Source: Viola odorata (taxonomy: Eukaryota; Streptophyta; Magnoliopsida; Malpighiales; Violaceae). From it: a stretch of DNA of 64,000 nt. The notes beneath the pieces were generated by a model, which was given only the letters and a program-made list of their open reading frames with translations, did not search any database and was not told where the DNA came from. The position numbers and the translations under genes are program-made. Every line of letters starts with the position of its first letter. Positions within the stretch are counted from its first letter, which is position 1. This document shows positions 35,494-47,149 of this stretch, in pieces. The DNA lies in assembly GCA_963691705.1 (NCBI GenBank), contig OY829537.1:55838304-55902303 (forward strand), given 5' to 3'.

Positions 35494-35831
35494 ATAAAAT
35501 GCCCCACACTTAATCTATGCTTGCCCCCAAACATGTCTTAAAAACAAAACACACCCCTCTTATCAAAAACCAACCCCGCACCTAGATCCATAAAGACACT
35601 TCAAAGTCCAAATACCTGGTTGGAGAAAGCGTTGGAGATGAGAAGTAGGATTAAACAAACGAATGATTGAACTTAAGTCTCGCTTGATGAACGACTTGAA
35701 CACGGGCATAATGTTCAAGAACACAAATCACTTAATATTCAAATTCAAATGCTCACACAAGGAAGTAGCAAAAACTACACATTTGAAGATGATTTACGTT
35801 TTATCCTTGCGAGGTATCAAAGCACCATCAA
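35494..35831 (-). other. Athila-1 internal 3' end
   Basis: Non-coding piece next to the 3' LTR. On the minus strand it ends in the TTTGGGGGCAAGCATAG phrase and AAGTGTGGGGC, both usual at the 3' end of Athila elements. Confidence 0.5.
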
Positions 35832-36377
35832 AGCTTAGAATTGAATGTGAGTTTGTTAAGTTGAGAATTCTCCTTCTTGTTCACCTAAGCTCATTTGGTG
35901 GTTGGCTTGGTTTTGGATTGTCGTGGCTTGAGTTAAGTAAAAATACTAAGAATCCAACTTTGTTTTATCATCCATAGAACCAAGTCTCAAATCTTTGGCC
36001 CTCGGTGAAATCTTGATAAGACACCCCATTTGTGTAACCCGTTATTACCTCATACTTGTGAGCGATTGAGTGAGTGTTTGAGTGTCCATTTAGTGAATGG
36101 TTTGTGATTGTTGAGTTTGAGAGTATTCGGCCTGTGTGTTTAAAGATTCAACAAGCATATCTCAAGGTTCAATCAATCGTTGTTCCAACTATCATCTCTA
36201 ATCCTTTCGCCATTGAATCCGGGTATTTATCTTTGTATTTTCTACTGCGCGTCTCCATCTTAGTTTCCTCCATATTTGTTGTAATTTTTCATGTGTTTAT
36301 AAGTCACAAACTCTAGAGTTAGATCCTCCCTTTGTCGCATACATTCGGTCTTTGTAAAAGGTGGCCGGATCATATCA
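35832..36377 (+). repeat. LTR fragment of element X, plus orientation
   Basis: The last 540 bases or so of an LTR, ending TATCA and followed by GGTGG. It forms an inverted repeat with 36918-37435, about 90% alike (shared AGCTTAGAATTGAATGTG near the outer ends and CTCTAGAG near the inner ends). Confidence 0.7.
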
Positions 36378-36917
36378 GGTGGTTTTAGTTGAGAAAACTT
36401 GACTCTTTTGTTGGACGAAAATCTCAAGATGAAACACAATGTCAAATTCAAAATAACTCAAGATCACTAAACGAACATGGACTGCCTTGGTTGGTGATTC
36501 TATCTTACCCAGGTTGTGGTTGGGAGGTATTTCAAAGTGTGACACCACAAATCAACTGAAGACTTTAACAAGACTCAATGACAATATTTGTTCCACACAA
36601 ATTGAAGTTTAAGCACATAAAATTTAGGATTTTTCTCTAGGGGGGACAATAAATATAAAACAGAATAGAAAAATAGGTACAGGCACAAGGGACTCGAAAT
36701 AACTCAAGAATACTTAGAATACGAAACGAACCGGACTGCCTCGGTCAGCGATTCTGTCTTGTTCGTGTTGTGTTCAGATGGTACTCCTAAGTGTGACACA
36801 ACAAAACAAACTCAAGATGGACTCAACATGAACAAACTCGAGAGCCCAAATGCTCTGACTCAAAGATGAAAATGACTCAAGATAAACTCAAGAGCGGCAA
36901 GTGCTCCGTTACCACCT
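36378..36917. other. Spacer between the inverted X LTRs
   Basis: Non-coding. Holds two imperfect direct copies, about 255 bases apart (36465-36565 and 36720-36820), of a stretch with GGACTGCCT, GCGATTCT and GTGTGACAC, plus many CTCAAGAT-like phrases. The right edge reads, on the minus strand, GGTGGTAACGGAGC, 10 of 12 to an initiator-Met PBS. Confidence 0.5.
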
Positions 36918-37614
36918 GATACTTTCCGGCCTCCGGTGTGAAGGTCGAATGTATGAAACAATAGGAGGATCTAGCTCTAGAGCTTATGACTCATAAACAT
37001 ATGAAAAACAACAACAAATATGGAGGAAATACAAAGATAAATACCCAGATTCAATGGCGGAAGGGTTAGAGATTATAGTTGGAACAACGATTGATTGAAC
37101 CTTGAGATTTGCTTGTTGAATCTTTGAACACACGAGCCGAATGCTTTCAAACTCAAAAATCACAAAACGCCCACTAAATGGATACTCAAACACTCACTCA
37201 ATCGCTCACAAGTATGAGGTAACAACGGGTTACACAAATGGGGTATTTTATCAAGATTTCACCGAGGGCCAAAGGTTTGAGACTAGGCTTTATGGATGAT
37301 AAAATAAAGTTGGATTCTTAGTATTTTTACTTGACTCAAGCCACGACAATCCAAAACCAAGGCAAGTACCAAATGAGCTTAGGTGAACAAGAAGGAGTAT
37401 TCTCAACTTAACAAATTCACATTCAATTCTAAGCTACTGAGAAATGTACATGCATGTCCTATTTATAATAAGCTACAAAAATGGGAATTTTATGACAAGT
37501 TTTCCCATCTAAATAATTAAAAGACTCATTTTTGCTAATCTGTCTAGGGGTTAACGGTATGCCGTTAATTGGCAAAACTTGGCACAAAAGTTGCCTCCCG
37601 GTAACTTTGCTACC
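36918..37614 (-). repeat. LTR of element X, minus orientation, left part
   Basis: On the minus strand this is the downstream two thirds of an LTR; the upstream third is 51589-51903, beyond Tat-B. The joined LTR would be about 1010 bp, TGATGATGTG...TATCA. A TATA-like TTATAAATAGG is at about 37470-37460 (minus). Tat-B is inserted after 37614 with TSD CTACC. Confidence 0.7.
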
Positions 37615-37666
37615 TGATAAGATTCGACCTTCGAGATGATCGGGATGTCTTCCGATCGAGATGATC
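37615..37666 (-). repeat. Remnant of the Tat-B 3' LTR
   Basis: On the plus strand it starts TGATAAGATTCGACC and follows the 5' LTR copy at 51044 for about 31 bases before diverging. TCGAGATGATCGG occurs twice in it (37631 and 37655), the second copy lying at the junction with the duplicated segment. Confidence 0.65.
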
Positions 37667-38528
37667 GGCCTCGCCTATGTCTCCCGATAGGTTCCCGATA
37701 GCTTACATGTCTTCTGATAGATTCCCGATATCTTCCCGAATGAGGGTCACTCCCGGTAGGTTGCTTGGGCAACTCTTGGTCTCCGCTATGGTTCAAGGTT
37801 ATGCTTGGCGTGAACACATCATCACCTTTCCCTTCGGAAGGATTCGTCCTCGAATCCATAGACTTAATTTCTATCTATCTATGTATTAAATTCTTCACTA
37901 TTAATTGCATGAATTAATCTACTGATTTCTATCTATGTATACATTACATTATTCATTCGTTATTGATTACAAGAATGAATCTATCTCAATATAAGATGAG
38001 CCTGGCGTGATCGTGTCAAGATGGCTAAGGATATCCCTTTGATATCGGCTATAGTCTAGCTGATCACTTCTTTGTATTCCCTCAACACTCTCATGAGTCT
38101 GTCCTCCTCCAACTCAGTCAGCTTACTGGAAATAATTACCGGAAGACTCTTCCCTAGGCCTAGGAAAGAGTACTTCAGGTGTCCTAGTAACGTCTTCAGC
38201 TCTATGTTGGGTGCCTATAAAATAGAAGGCTGGAGTTTAGTAATTTGATCGGGTAACCCTAGGGCTTGTGAGATACCTATGAGGGGGTAAAGAGCATCCA
38301 ACTCCAATACGGAGTCCTGAATATCTAGTCCGACCGTGAAGCTATCCTCTAACGCCACCAACCTGTTCTTGGATAAACTTCTACTAAGAACATACTCAAA
38401 AGGGTCAATATAATTAAGTTTAAAAATATCATCAACTAGTGGGTCAATAACATCTATAAAATTGACACTGTTTACTTCATTTGGATACTTGATTGAATCA
38501 TACATATTAAATTTAATAATCTCCTCGA
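37667..38528 (-). repeat. 862-bp duplicated segment, copy A
   Basis: Matches 51746-52607 with a constant offset of 14079 at both ends, no gaps and about 20 substitutions. It comprises 158 bases of the X LTR start, the X pol tail (DSRTNPSEGKGDD), an AT-rich join and the Athila pre-RT region (KYPNEVNSVNFIDVIDPLVD). It lies inside Tat-B. Confidence 0.85.
38151..38166. repeat. 16-bp palindrome inside copy A
   Basis: TCCCTAGGCCTAGGAA, one mismatch. Same site as 52230 in copy B; on the minus strand it encodes part of FLGLGKSLP. Confidence 0.7.
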
Positions 38529-38720
38529 TCTGTGGAGATTTCGACAGGCGTGACTGCAAATCTAGATTTGCACTACAGGTTGTACGCGTGTTAGTTCTCA
38601 AGAGTCGCGCCGGATGATCAAAAACTTCTCCCCTTTTTTTGGCTATTTAATGGGATCCCACTCTATTTTTCCATTCATCTTCTTGCTTATTTTTCCTCTT
38701 GATAGGTTGCCTGTGAGCTC

Positions 38721-39143
38721 ATGGTCGATTCTTATTTTTTGGATACTACTGCGCGGGATTCTCCGCCAACTCCTCCGACTTCGCCAGATTCAAACAATCC
38801 TCCTTCATCGCCTCCATGGAGGCCGTTCGTCCGCCGACGGGGTCGCAAGAGGCTGAGGAAAAATGCCTTAAAGGTGTCTGAAATACTTTCCAATTCTTCT
38901 GCCCCTTCTGTTCAAAAGGGGGATGAACCATCTCTTCTTCCTCACGATTCGCCAAAAATGGCACTCCCTGCCAGCGTGGGCGTGGAAGCAGTGACGTCAG
39001 CCATCGAGGAGGAGTCCAGTCGATCAACGATACGCATAGGAAAGAGGGTTGGTGAGCCTTTTCCTCCCGTCAGCAGGGAGCTATCGTTCTCAGATGATGA
39101 TGTAGTTTATTGTTATGGTATCTCTTGGTCTGAGGGTGATTAG
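38721..39143 (+). CDS. Small antisense ORF of Tat-B, unassigned
   Basis: 140 codons from ATG 38721. The first 35 residues are Pro/Ser-rich, then a strongly basic patch (RRRGRKRLRKN) that could be a nuclear localisation signal, then an acidic Ser-rich end (SFSDDDVVY). It lies upstream of, and on the same strand as, the two large accessory genes. No domain recognised. Codon use looks similar to its neighbours, but it has no homologue in this window, so it may be chance. Confidence 0.4.
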   Translation: MVDSYFLDTTARDSPPTPPTSPDSNNPPSSPPWRPFVRRRGRKRLRKNALKVSEILSNSSAPSVQKGDEPSLLPHDSPKMALPASVGVEAVTSAIEEESSRSTIRIGKRVGEPFPPVSRELSFSDDDVVYCYGISWSEGD

Positions 39144-39403
39144 TTTAGCGGGTCTTGCCTCTTTGTAGATGCCGTATGGCTTTTCAAAAATGAATAAGAT
39201 AACATTTCATTTTCCTTTTGTCCTCCTATCGCCTTCCCGCGTCATTTCTTTAAACATCAAGGGTTGCCGCGGAGGGATATCTGTTGCTGGATGCAACCGT
39301 CTTTCGATTTTTTGTCAGTAACTGTCTTCTCCCAAAGACATAAATGACTGCCCACGCGTCGCTTTTCACTTTTACAGGCTGTCTCTTCTTCAAGTTTGAC
39401 CTT

Positions 39404-39409
39404 TATAAG
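39404..39409 (+). promoter_or_regulatory. Candidate TATA box of accessory gene A
   Basis: TATAAG, 192 bases before ATG 39601 and followed by a CT-rich leader. The distance is close to that of gene B (174 bases), which supports independent promoters on the antisense strand. Confidence 0.4.
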
Positions 39410-39600
39410 GGAACCGCTATTCTCTTTTATTACTTTTGCCAATATTTCGAGATTTTTCACACTTTCTCTTTCTCCTGTGCTTCTTTCTGCTCAAGAGAAG
39501 TTCCTACAATGGCTCACCGGCGCCGACGACCTGTTTACTGGCTTTTTCGTTCCAGGTATTCTGTTCCTCTCTCGTCGTAGTTTTATTTTTCCGGTCCCTT

Positions 39601-41814
39601 ATGTCTCATATTAAAGCCTCTGCGAGTGCCGAAAATCCCATAGATCTCGAGGCTAGGAGAGCTCGTAGTATTTTTGATTGTAATGAAGTTTTGAGGGCAG
39701 AATTAGAGGGGAACGGTATCACCTTCCCCTTGGGCTGCCGCCCTTATATCCCTACGAAGGATATTCGACTTCATGATGCCATGTGGGGAACGTTCCGGCT
39801 GGTTTATTTCAAGATGTTCCTCTATGGATTTCATCTCCCAATCCATACTTCTCTGATGAAGCTGCTAAATCATTACGATCTCAATCCCGTACAAATAACT
39901 CCGCCTTCCTGGTGTGGGATTTATGCCTTTCTTCGGGCATGCAAGATGAAGCATATTTTCACTCCATCCCTCGATCTGTTCCGCACATTTTTCAGCTTGA
40001 GCTGTCGCGACTGCTTGGTGGATATCACCCCGAGATGGAATGACGCCATCATACAATTTTTCTGGCAGAACTTTCAAGGTTTTGAGGACAACGTGGTCAA
40101 CTGGAAAAATGGCTTCTTCACCCTTCGCCTGCCGTCCCACTGGTGGCGCGGGGGTTTTAACCGAGAGATTACCAGCGCCACTTGGAAAAAACCAGAAGTG
40201 CTATCTAGCATTGATGTGTCCCATGTTACCGCCCTATTAGAAATAGAAGGGCCTTTCCGCATTCGAGAATTTGCTCGGTTCAGACCCTTGAAAGAGTGTG
40301 TTGTTGGTGAGTTTTTCTTTTGCCATGTTATCGCTTTGATTTGCTTGCTGCATTAACATGCTTCGCTAGCAGGTAGCACTGGGGGTCGTTCCTCCGGGGG
40401 GAATAACACTCCTCTAAACGTGGTGCCGGTTCAGACGTTACCTCCTTCTCCACCACCTGAAAGTTCCAGCCGTCCGACTATTCCGCCGAGGGGAAGGAGA
40501 GCTAAGACCGTCGCAACACACAGTGCTTCCACTCGATCTTCTCGCTTTCTTGAGAATCGGTTACCGCCTCGAGGTAAGGGAGTGACTCCGAGTTATTCTG
40601 CGACTGGAATAGTTGACAGCTATAGCGAGAGTATGGATGCCAGTTCCGAGCTACGTGACGCTACCCTTGCCCAACGAGTGAAGCTTAGGGCGAGAAAAAA
40701 TGATTCCGTGGCGGAGTCAACCGAGGACGATAGCGAAGAGATGGCTGTCGAGACGGAGTGTCTCCGAAAGAAAATTCAGAAAGAGAAGACTGGACCACCG
40801 ATTCCTCCCTTGAGGGAAGTTAACGCAGTTCCTACTGCGGAGGTTGACACTTCTCATGTCGCGAGTACCTCGCAAGTAGCAGAGGTTGTCAAGGTGTCTT
40901 CTGCCATTCCTTCCAAAGCTGATGAGGTTTCAGTGGCGGTGGATTCACCCTTGCCGCCTGGTGGCCCTGGTTCTCCGATCTCTTCCTGTATTCCGGATGT
41001 GACCGTGCTAGTTTCAAATCCAAGTGTTCCTCCTGACCCTTCCCCGAGGAAACCTCAGCCCTTATTGCTTTCTTCAATTTCGGGCATTGGTAATTTCGCA
41101 AAAAGTTATTCTCCTCCCTATATCGCCAATCTTTCCCCTCAAAGTCCTCAAGGAAATGTCACATACCAGCTGGATCTGTCATCTTTTGGGACTAATGGGC
41201 TTCGCGCTTTAGGGATATCGGATCCTCTATCGCGAGACGAGCCAGTAGGTTCTATAGTGGGCCAAATGTTCAGTTCTTCGAAGGACAAGGAAGAGTTCCT
41301 GCGACATCCCCTTGAAGTTCAGCAGTCATGCCTTCTGAACGACATGTTGGCCAGCTTCCGCGAGCTGCACTATTTTCTCGAGGATCAGAGCGACAAAGTT
41401 CGGTGCTCTCCCGGTTCGAAAGAACAACTAGACACCGCTTTGGCGAAGGTAACAGAGCTGTCAAAGCTTCAAGATCAAACCCGGGCAGAGTTGACTGAGT
41501 GTCGTGCCGAGCTCGCACGAGAAAAGTCAAAAGGAAAGGCTAAGATAGAACTGCTGGAGGCGGAATTGGTGGCGGCCTACAAAAGAAACTCTTTCCTCCG
41601 TGAAGAGATATCGTCCCGTGACGCGGATTTGGCCAAGGTATCCTCGAAGATAACCGGGTGGAAAAACAAGATCAAGGAAGTCTATGTCGCCGGATTTACG
41701 GATCTCCATCGCCAGGGAACTGTTGATCCGTCTAAGTTGGCTGATTACGCCTCCAAGAAGATAAAGGATTTAAGCGAAAGCGAGGGAGATCTTCTTTCTT
41801 TCAGAGAGGAGTAG
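39601..41814 (+). CDS. Accessory gene A of Tat-B (Transposase_28-like, open)
   Basis: Function unknown; the family is known only as extra ORFs of plant gypsy elements. The frame from ATG 39601 (MSHIKASASAENPIDL) to 40306 encodes the conserved domain (VYFKMFLYGFHLPIHTSL, LNPVQITPPSWCGIYAFL, about residues 65-235). A 66-bp intron with GTGAGT and GCTAGCAG borders (40307-40372) follows. Exon 2 adds a Pro/Ser-rich linker and a C-terminal coiled coil (ELSKLQDQTRAELTECRAEL onward). Spliced length is 715 codons with no stop or frameshift, unlike the decayed pol of the same element. An upstream ATG at 39510 with a possible further intron cannot be excluded as the true start. The strand is opposite to gag-pol. 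Confidence 0.75.
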
Positions 41815-42482
41815 GGGAAGGGTGGCTGCGATATCCGTGCCGACCAATGAATGGTCAAGGCTGACCCTTTAGAGGATTTTCCTCTTTATTTGCTTTTTCT
41901 GTCTTGTAATAATGCCTTATCGCGCAACGATATCTGTACTTTATTTTATATAATAACTGATCTTTATTTCACTTTCCTGCGTTATCTCGAAAGCCGCCGG
42001 CTTGATTAACGCCATTCTGCATTATCTCCATTGTTGCAATATCGCTCTTGTCTTATTCCAGAAAATCATTTCTGCTTTTCAGTGCATTTAATGCTCACGA
42101 TCCCCTTATTAATGTGAGAGAAAAGTCGTGATGGCCCAGACACACGTGTCCATTTTTTATGATGCCACGGGCTAGCGTGCTCTAGAATTTTAGCAAAATC
42201 GAAGCGCTGTCGCGCTTCTCTAGGATTGTACTCATTGCTTGAGTCTGTTCCTTGTGACATTCTCACGCAATGACTACAGCGTCCGTCGTTTCCTTTGACC
42301 ACTAGGGTTATAAAAACCAACACTTATTTATTTTTCTTACTTTTATCATCCTGCTTTCTTCATACTCTCTCTAGCCATCTTGTTTTCTTTCCACCATTCA
42401 AGGCTCTCGAAGTGCTTTTTCTCTAAAGGTATTTCCTATTTTCTTCCATCGTCTTCTTCGTCTTTACTTTTTATTTTCTGCC
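41815..42482 (+). other. Spacer between accessory genes A and B
   Basis: Non-coding 3' region of gene A, then the promoter of gene B. A TATA box (TATAAAAA) lies at 42309-42316, in GGGTTATAAAAACC, and a CT-rich leader runs to the ATG at 42483. Confidence 0.55.
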
Positions 42483-44867
42483 ATGGCCAAGACTCGCCGC
42501 CCTGAGTTGAAGTCTGCCGATGAGAAAAAGATGGATATTACGGTTAGCAGTATCACCTCTGAAATCGCTCTCAATGAGCATTTAGCCGCACATAATGCTG
42601 TTATCCCTGACGGTTATAAGGCCACCGTTGCCCCTGAGTCGATACACTTGAACAACGTTTTGACGGGCAAGCGTAGGGTTCTGTACGCACAAATATTCCG
42701 TTATGGTTTCCGGCTTCCCATCGACCCTTTCATAAAACAATTGCTTGTTGCCTGCGATTTGAATCCCGTCCAATTAGCCCCAAATGCATATTGCTGTGTT
42801 TGTGCCTTTCTGGAACTTTGTAAATATAAGGGGATTACTTCCCCTTCTCTTTTGTTGCTTAAATCGGTTTTTAAGCTGATGAAATATCGGGGTGTGATAA
42901 CGATATTGCCCCAATACGATGATGATTCACTCAAGTCTTTTACTTGGAAACTCCTCCACATCGAGTCTTCCGTCGAGGCTTGGAAAAAGAAGTTCTTTGT
43001 GATAAATCTTCCTGAAGCTCTTGGTTCCTTGTGGCGATCTGGGTTTAACCAAGACGTCAAGGATAACGTCTGGGGCCGGCCGAAGAGCCTTCCTCAGCGG
43101 GAACAAGGCTGGCTAGACAAATTGCTTCAACTGGAAATCAGCGTTCACATCCGTTATCTAGCATGCGGGGCTGATATCAAGGACTGCGTTAGATGTGAGT
43201 GTCGTATCGCTTTCTTCCTTATTACCGTTGATACTAATGCTAACGTTATTTTGTGATCATGCAGCGACGGATCCCAATTACAAGCCTGAAAGCGTTAGGA
43301 GACGACTGAAAATGGCCCAGGAGAGAGAAGAAAAAGAGAGGGCCGCCTCCACGGGAGCTACTGATAACCCAACTGTACTACCTGCTGCCTCCGTGAGCCT
43401 TGCTCAAATATCCTCTTCCTCAGCTGGTGAGGGAAATACCGACATCCCTTCAGGTATCCCCATCGTGACCGTCGCTGCCCCTCCTGCTCAACCATCTTCT
43501 TCTAAAGTCCCTAAGGCCATTGCCAAAGGAAAAAAGAAGAAAAGAACGAGAAGTTTTGCCGCTCTCACTCCTTCTCCGGACGCGGCAGCTTCTTCGGAAG
43601 CGCCTCCTCTTAACACTACTGTTGTGAGTGTGCTTTTTGGCCGCGATACGCTGTATATTGGTGTCTGTCGTTATTTCATCCGTTTCTCTTATCTGCGTCT
43701 TATACCGGGTTCTTTGCAGGATACTGTTGTTGTTTCTACTTCCGCATCTCCCATAGGCGATATGGACATGGGCTATGTGCTGGGTGGTTCCAAGAAGAGA
43801 CCTCGGCTGGAGGGCGAGGGTGGAAGTTTATCCTCTACTATCGCTGCGACGGAAGTGCGACCTGACAACGCCTTCGTTTCTACGGACATTCTCCAGAATC
43901 ACCCCTCTGAGTTTATGGTAAACATGCTTACGACTGAGTCTTTCGGGGCTTCGCCCAATTCTTTCGGTGGGCCTGTTCACTCATATGGTCCTAACTTGGA
44001 CTATCAAGAGGGTTTACAGGACTTTTCGGGCTACCATCCCCACGGTTCCTATATCGTCCAAGGGGACCCTTCTACACAGGTTCACCCCAAATTCCCCTGG
44101 CATTTGTCCCTTCGAGCATTCCCTTGTCGCAGCGTTCTAGCGAAGGGGCCACCGCCTTCAATTTTGCTGCGGATCTAAGTCCAATGGGCGAGTCCAGCAC
44201 TGTGACTCACTAAGTTGGCTTGTATGATTTTCGTAATATAGGCTTAGCGGCTATTGGGGGCGATGGCTCGGACGAGGTTTCCGCTTTATTGGCTGCCCAG
44301 ATATTATCGTCCGCGGCCGATCGGGAAGCTTTCCTCTCTAAGGTTGATGATCACAAGGCGAATTCGCTGCGCTCTAGTCTCTTTACCAATTTTATGAAGT
44401 TCCATTACTGGACAGAGCACGCGCAGCGTCAGGCTATTTCTCTTACCGCCTCCCTGTCTGAACTTTCGCGAGAGCGAAATGAGAAGAAGTTGCTGGAGGA
44501 ACGCACTCAATTATTGCTCACCCAGCAGGAGCTGAAAGGGCAAGCGTCCACTCTTGACACGGCCTTGACAGCGGAAAGAGCCAAGAATGCGGTCCTGGAG
44601 GAAGAGAAGTCATCCTTGGCAAGGGAGAAAGCTGCCTTGGAGGAAAGGAAAACTGCTCTGGAAGAGGAGTCAGCTGATAAGTGTCTGTGGCATGTCGAGC
44701 GGACTGCCACTATCTTGGTTAATTGCTTCGAGGAGGTCCATGGAGTGGATGCGTATAAAGGTGAGGAGGTCACGAGGGCTTTCAAACAGAAGTCTGCCGA
44801 CCTCAATGAAGCGGGTTTTCGCCAAGCTAAGGCAGAGGGTTGGAAACGGAGGAACCCTGAGGGCTGA
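42483..44867 (+). pseudogene. Accessory gene B of Tat-B (Transposase_28-like, two breaks)
   Basis: Same architecture as gene A. Exon 1 (42483-43194) has the conserved domain (LYAQIFRYGFRLPIDPFI, LNPVQLAPNAYCCVCAFL). Intron 1 (43195-43264, GTGAGT...ATGCAG) interrupts at the position matching gene A (ADIKDCVR here, RPLKECVV there). Exon 2 is Ser/Ala-rich with a basic patch (AIAKGKKKKRTRS). A 96-bp stretch, 43624-43719, has good splice borders and is also open. The last part is a coiled coil (EEKSSLAREKAALEERKTAL). A one-base frameshift near 44095 and a TAA at about 44212, where Gln is expected, break it. Confidence 0.75.
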
Positions 44868-46081
44868 CGCATCCTAACACTTCACCACCTCTTCCGTAGC
44901 TATCGGGAGTTGCCAGGCTTTTTGTTTTTTGTCTCCGTGGTGTTATTGTTTTGGCCTTAAAACTTGTGACCCTTCAAAGGCATTTTCATATGTTCAAACA
45001 GTTTATATCCTTATCGCTGTCTTTCCTTTCCTTTAGTTTTCACCTTTTGAAACTCCCTTGGCGCCATTGTCGCCTCGATAACATAATGTGTTTACTTCCT
45101 CGAGTAGGCTCCTAGTGTTTCATCAACAGAAATCACTGAGGTCAATATCGGGTTGGTTTTCCCGGCGAGCCTTATAATATCGCCACTTATGCGATCGTCA
45201 ATCTTCCCGCTGCTCGAAAAGTATTCTGCACATTTCTAATTGTAAACCATTAGTAGCATAATGGGTTACAAGAGACAGTAATTACCCGTAGGAGCCTTTT
45301 CGCTGCCGTCATAGGGTGTTAGTACGGAAACCGCGTAAATTACTTTTTCTATCAGCTCTGTACTGCGCTAGGGATTACGCATCTAGCTACTAGCCGGGAT
45401 TTCATGATTCTTTGCGTTTCCATATTTCCACGATCGGCCTAGAAAGTGCCTCATCTTAGTGAGCCGTCGGATAAGGACAGGTCATCACAAGGATAGGACT
45501 TTTCACCTTCAGGCGTTGTCCTCGCATCTAGAATCATGCCCTCACTTGATGAACCGACTACACTAGTCCCGTCACTAAGGTAGGGCTTTTCGTTTCTAGC
45601 ACGGAGTTACTATTTCCTTAGGGCATGCCTTGTCTTGATGGGCCATCTCCACGAGAACAGTCAGTACAAGAAAAGGACTTTTCACTCCCAAGGATTCCGG
45701 GTAGTGCCCTCACTTAGTGAGCCATCTGATCAGGACCGGCTATCACAAGGATAGGACTTTTCACTCTCGGGGCGCTAGGGATCTTTCAATCCCAACGCTA
45801 GTTCAAGGCATGCTGGGTCGTGCCCTCACTTAGTGAGCCGTCTGATCAGGACCGACCATCACAAGGATAGGACTTTTCACTCCTAGGATCCCCTTTTTTT
45901 ATCTGCACAAAAGCAACCACAAACACCCAAGAAACCTCTCTCACCGAGCGTTAGCTAAGGTTAGGGTTGGCATCAGTCAAAGGTGCAGATAAAATCAAGT
46001 TCTAGGATAATATAATTTCAAACGAGCGATGTTCTAAGAGTTAGATAAGGGAGTACCATCGAGTGTCTCCAGATGATAGGC
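44868..46081 (-). other. Tat-B 3' untranslated region
   Basis: Separates the pol end (minus) from accessory gene B (plus), so the two transcription units converge here. Apart from the tandem repeat at 45450-45895 I see nothing specific. Confidence 0.55.
45450..45895 (-). repeat. Tat-B post-pol tandem repeat, five units
   Basis: Units of 80-110 bp, each with (minus strand) GTGAAAAGTCCTATCCTTGTG and GGCTCACTAAGTGAGGGCA-like parts separated by variable sequence. Tat-C has the same repeat at 63585-64000. Confidence 0.8.
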
Positions 46082-47149
46082 TCATTTTCTGATAACGCGG
46101 GTAACGCGATACGGCCCATCCCAGTTTGGACTGAGCTTCCCTACACGTTGACCAGCCGCTCGCTTGTCTCTAAGCACCAGGTCGCCTACCTTTAGCAACC
46201 GTTCTTTGACGCGCCTGTTATGATAACGGGCCATCTTTCGCTTGTAATGTTGCATTTTCAGGAGAGTTTCTTCTCGGACCTCCGGTAACGCGCCAAGGTT
46301 AGCTCGTAACCTTTCCTCATTCAGCTCCTCCTGAAAGTGAGCCACTCTCAGGCTCATGGTACCGATTTATACCGGCTTAACAGCTTCGGTCCCGAAGGCC
46401 AATGCGAAAGGTGTTTCTCCAGTACTGGTTTTAACGGTCATGCGGTACGCCCACATCACGTATGGCAGCTCGTCAGCCCACTTCTTTTTAGACCCCTCCA
46501 GGTTTTTCTTAATGATGCTGAGGATGCTCCGGTTGGTCACTTCCGCCTGTCCATTGGTTTGCGGGTGAGCCACGGAAGAGAATCGCTGTTCAATCCCAAA
46601 TTCCGAGCACTGGTCTTTGAAGAATTAGCTGGTGAACTGTGTTCCGTTATCGCTGACTAGGATACGGGGTATGCCAAACCTCATGATGACTTGGTGTTTG
46701 AAGAAACGCCAAGTTTTTTTGGCCGTGATGTTGGCGACCGCTTCAGCTTCCGCCCAGTTCGTAAAGTAGTCCACTGCCACTATTACAAATTTCAGTTGAG
46801 ACCTTGCCTTTGGAAACGGGCCCAGGATATCGATCCCCCATTTAGCAAAAGGGCAAGGAACGATAATCTCAGATATTTCGGTGGCGGGATGTCGAGGAAT
46901 TTTAGAGAACTCCTAACATTTCGGGCAAGTCTGCACATAGTTGTGGCAATCTCTCCGGATAGTGGGCTAGTAGAATCCAGATCTGAAAACTTGTGCAGCC
47001 AGGGTGCCACCCGACACGTGCATACCGCACACTCCTTTGTGAATTTCACGTAGGGTGTGAAGACCTTCTTGCTCCATTATACATTTGGCGGCTGGGTGAG
47101 AAAAACATCTCCGAACCAAGTCCCCATCATAGTATGTACAGCGAGCTGC
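46082..47149 (-). pseudogene. Tat-B integrase and pol C-terminus
   Basis: Readable across stops: zinc finger (HTLREIHKGVCGMH, CPKC), catalytic core (KWGIDILGPFPKA, VSDNGTQF, AHPQTNGQAEVTNRSI) and the terminal stretch KRKMARYHNRRVKERLLK. Stops replace Trp in FY*PTI (near 46968), Gln in KC*EFSK (near 46915), and others near 46630 and 46365. Catalytic D, D and E positions are still recognisable. Confidence 0.82.

Noticed and set aside
35494..37614. Envelope-like gene of Athila-1
   Set aside because: Looked for between pol and the 3' LTR, where Athila elements carry it. Only non-coding 3' sequence and X LTR fragments are present.
45450..45895. Regularly spaced repeats with variable centres, superficially like a CRISPR array (also 63585-64000)
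   Set aside because: Plant retrotransposon setting, units of uneven length, repeats diverged and spacers partly similar. They are 3' UTR tandem repeats.
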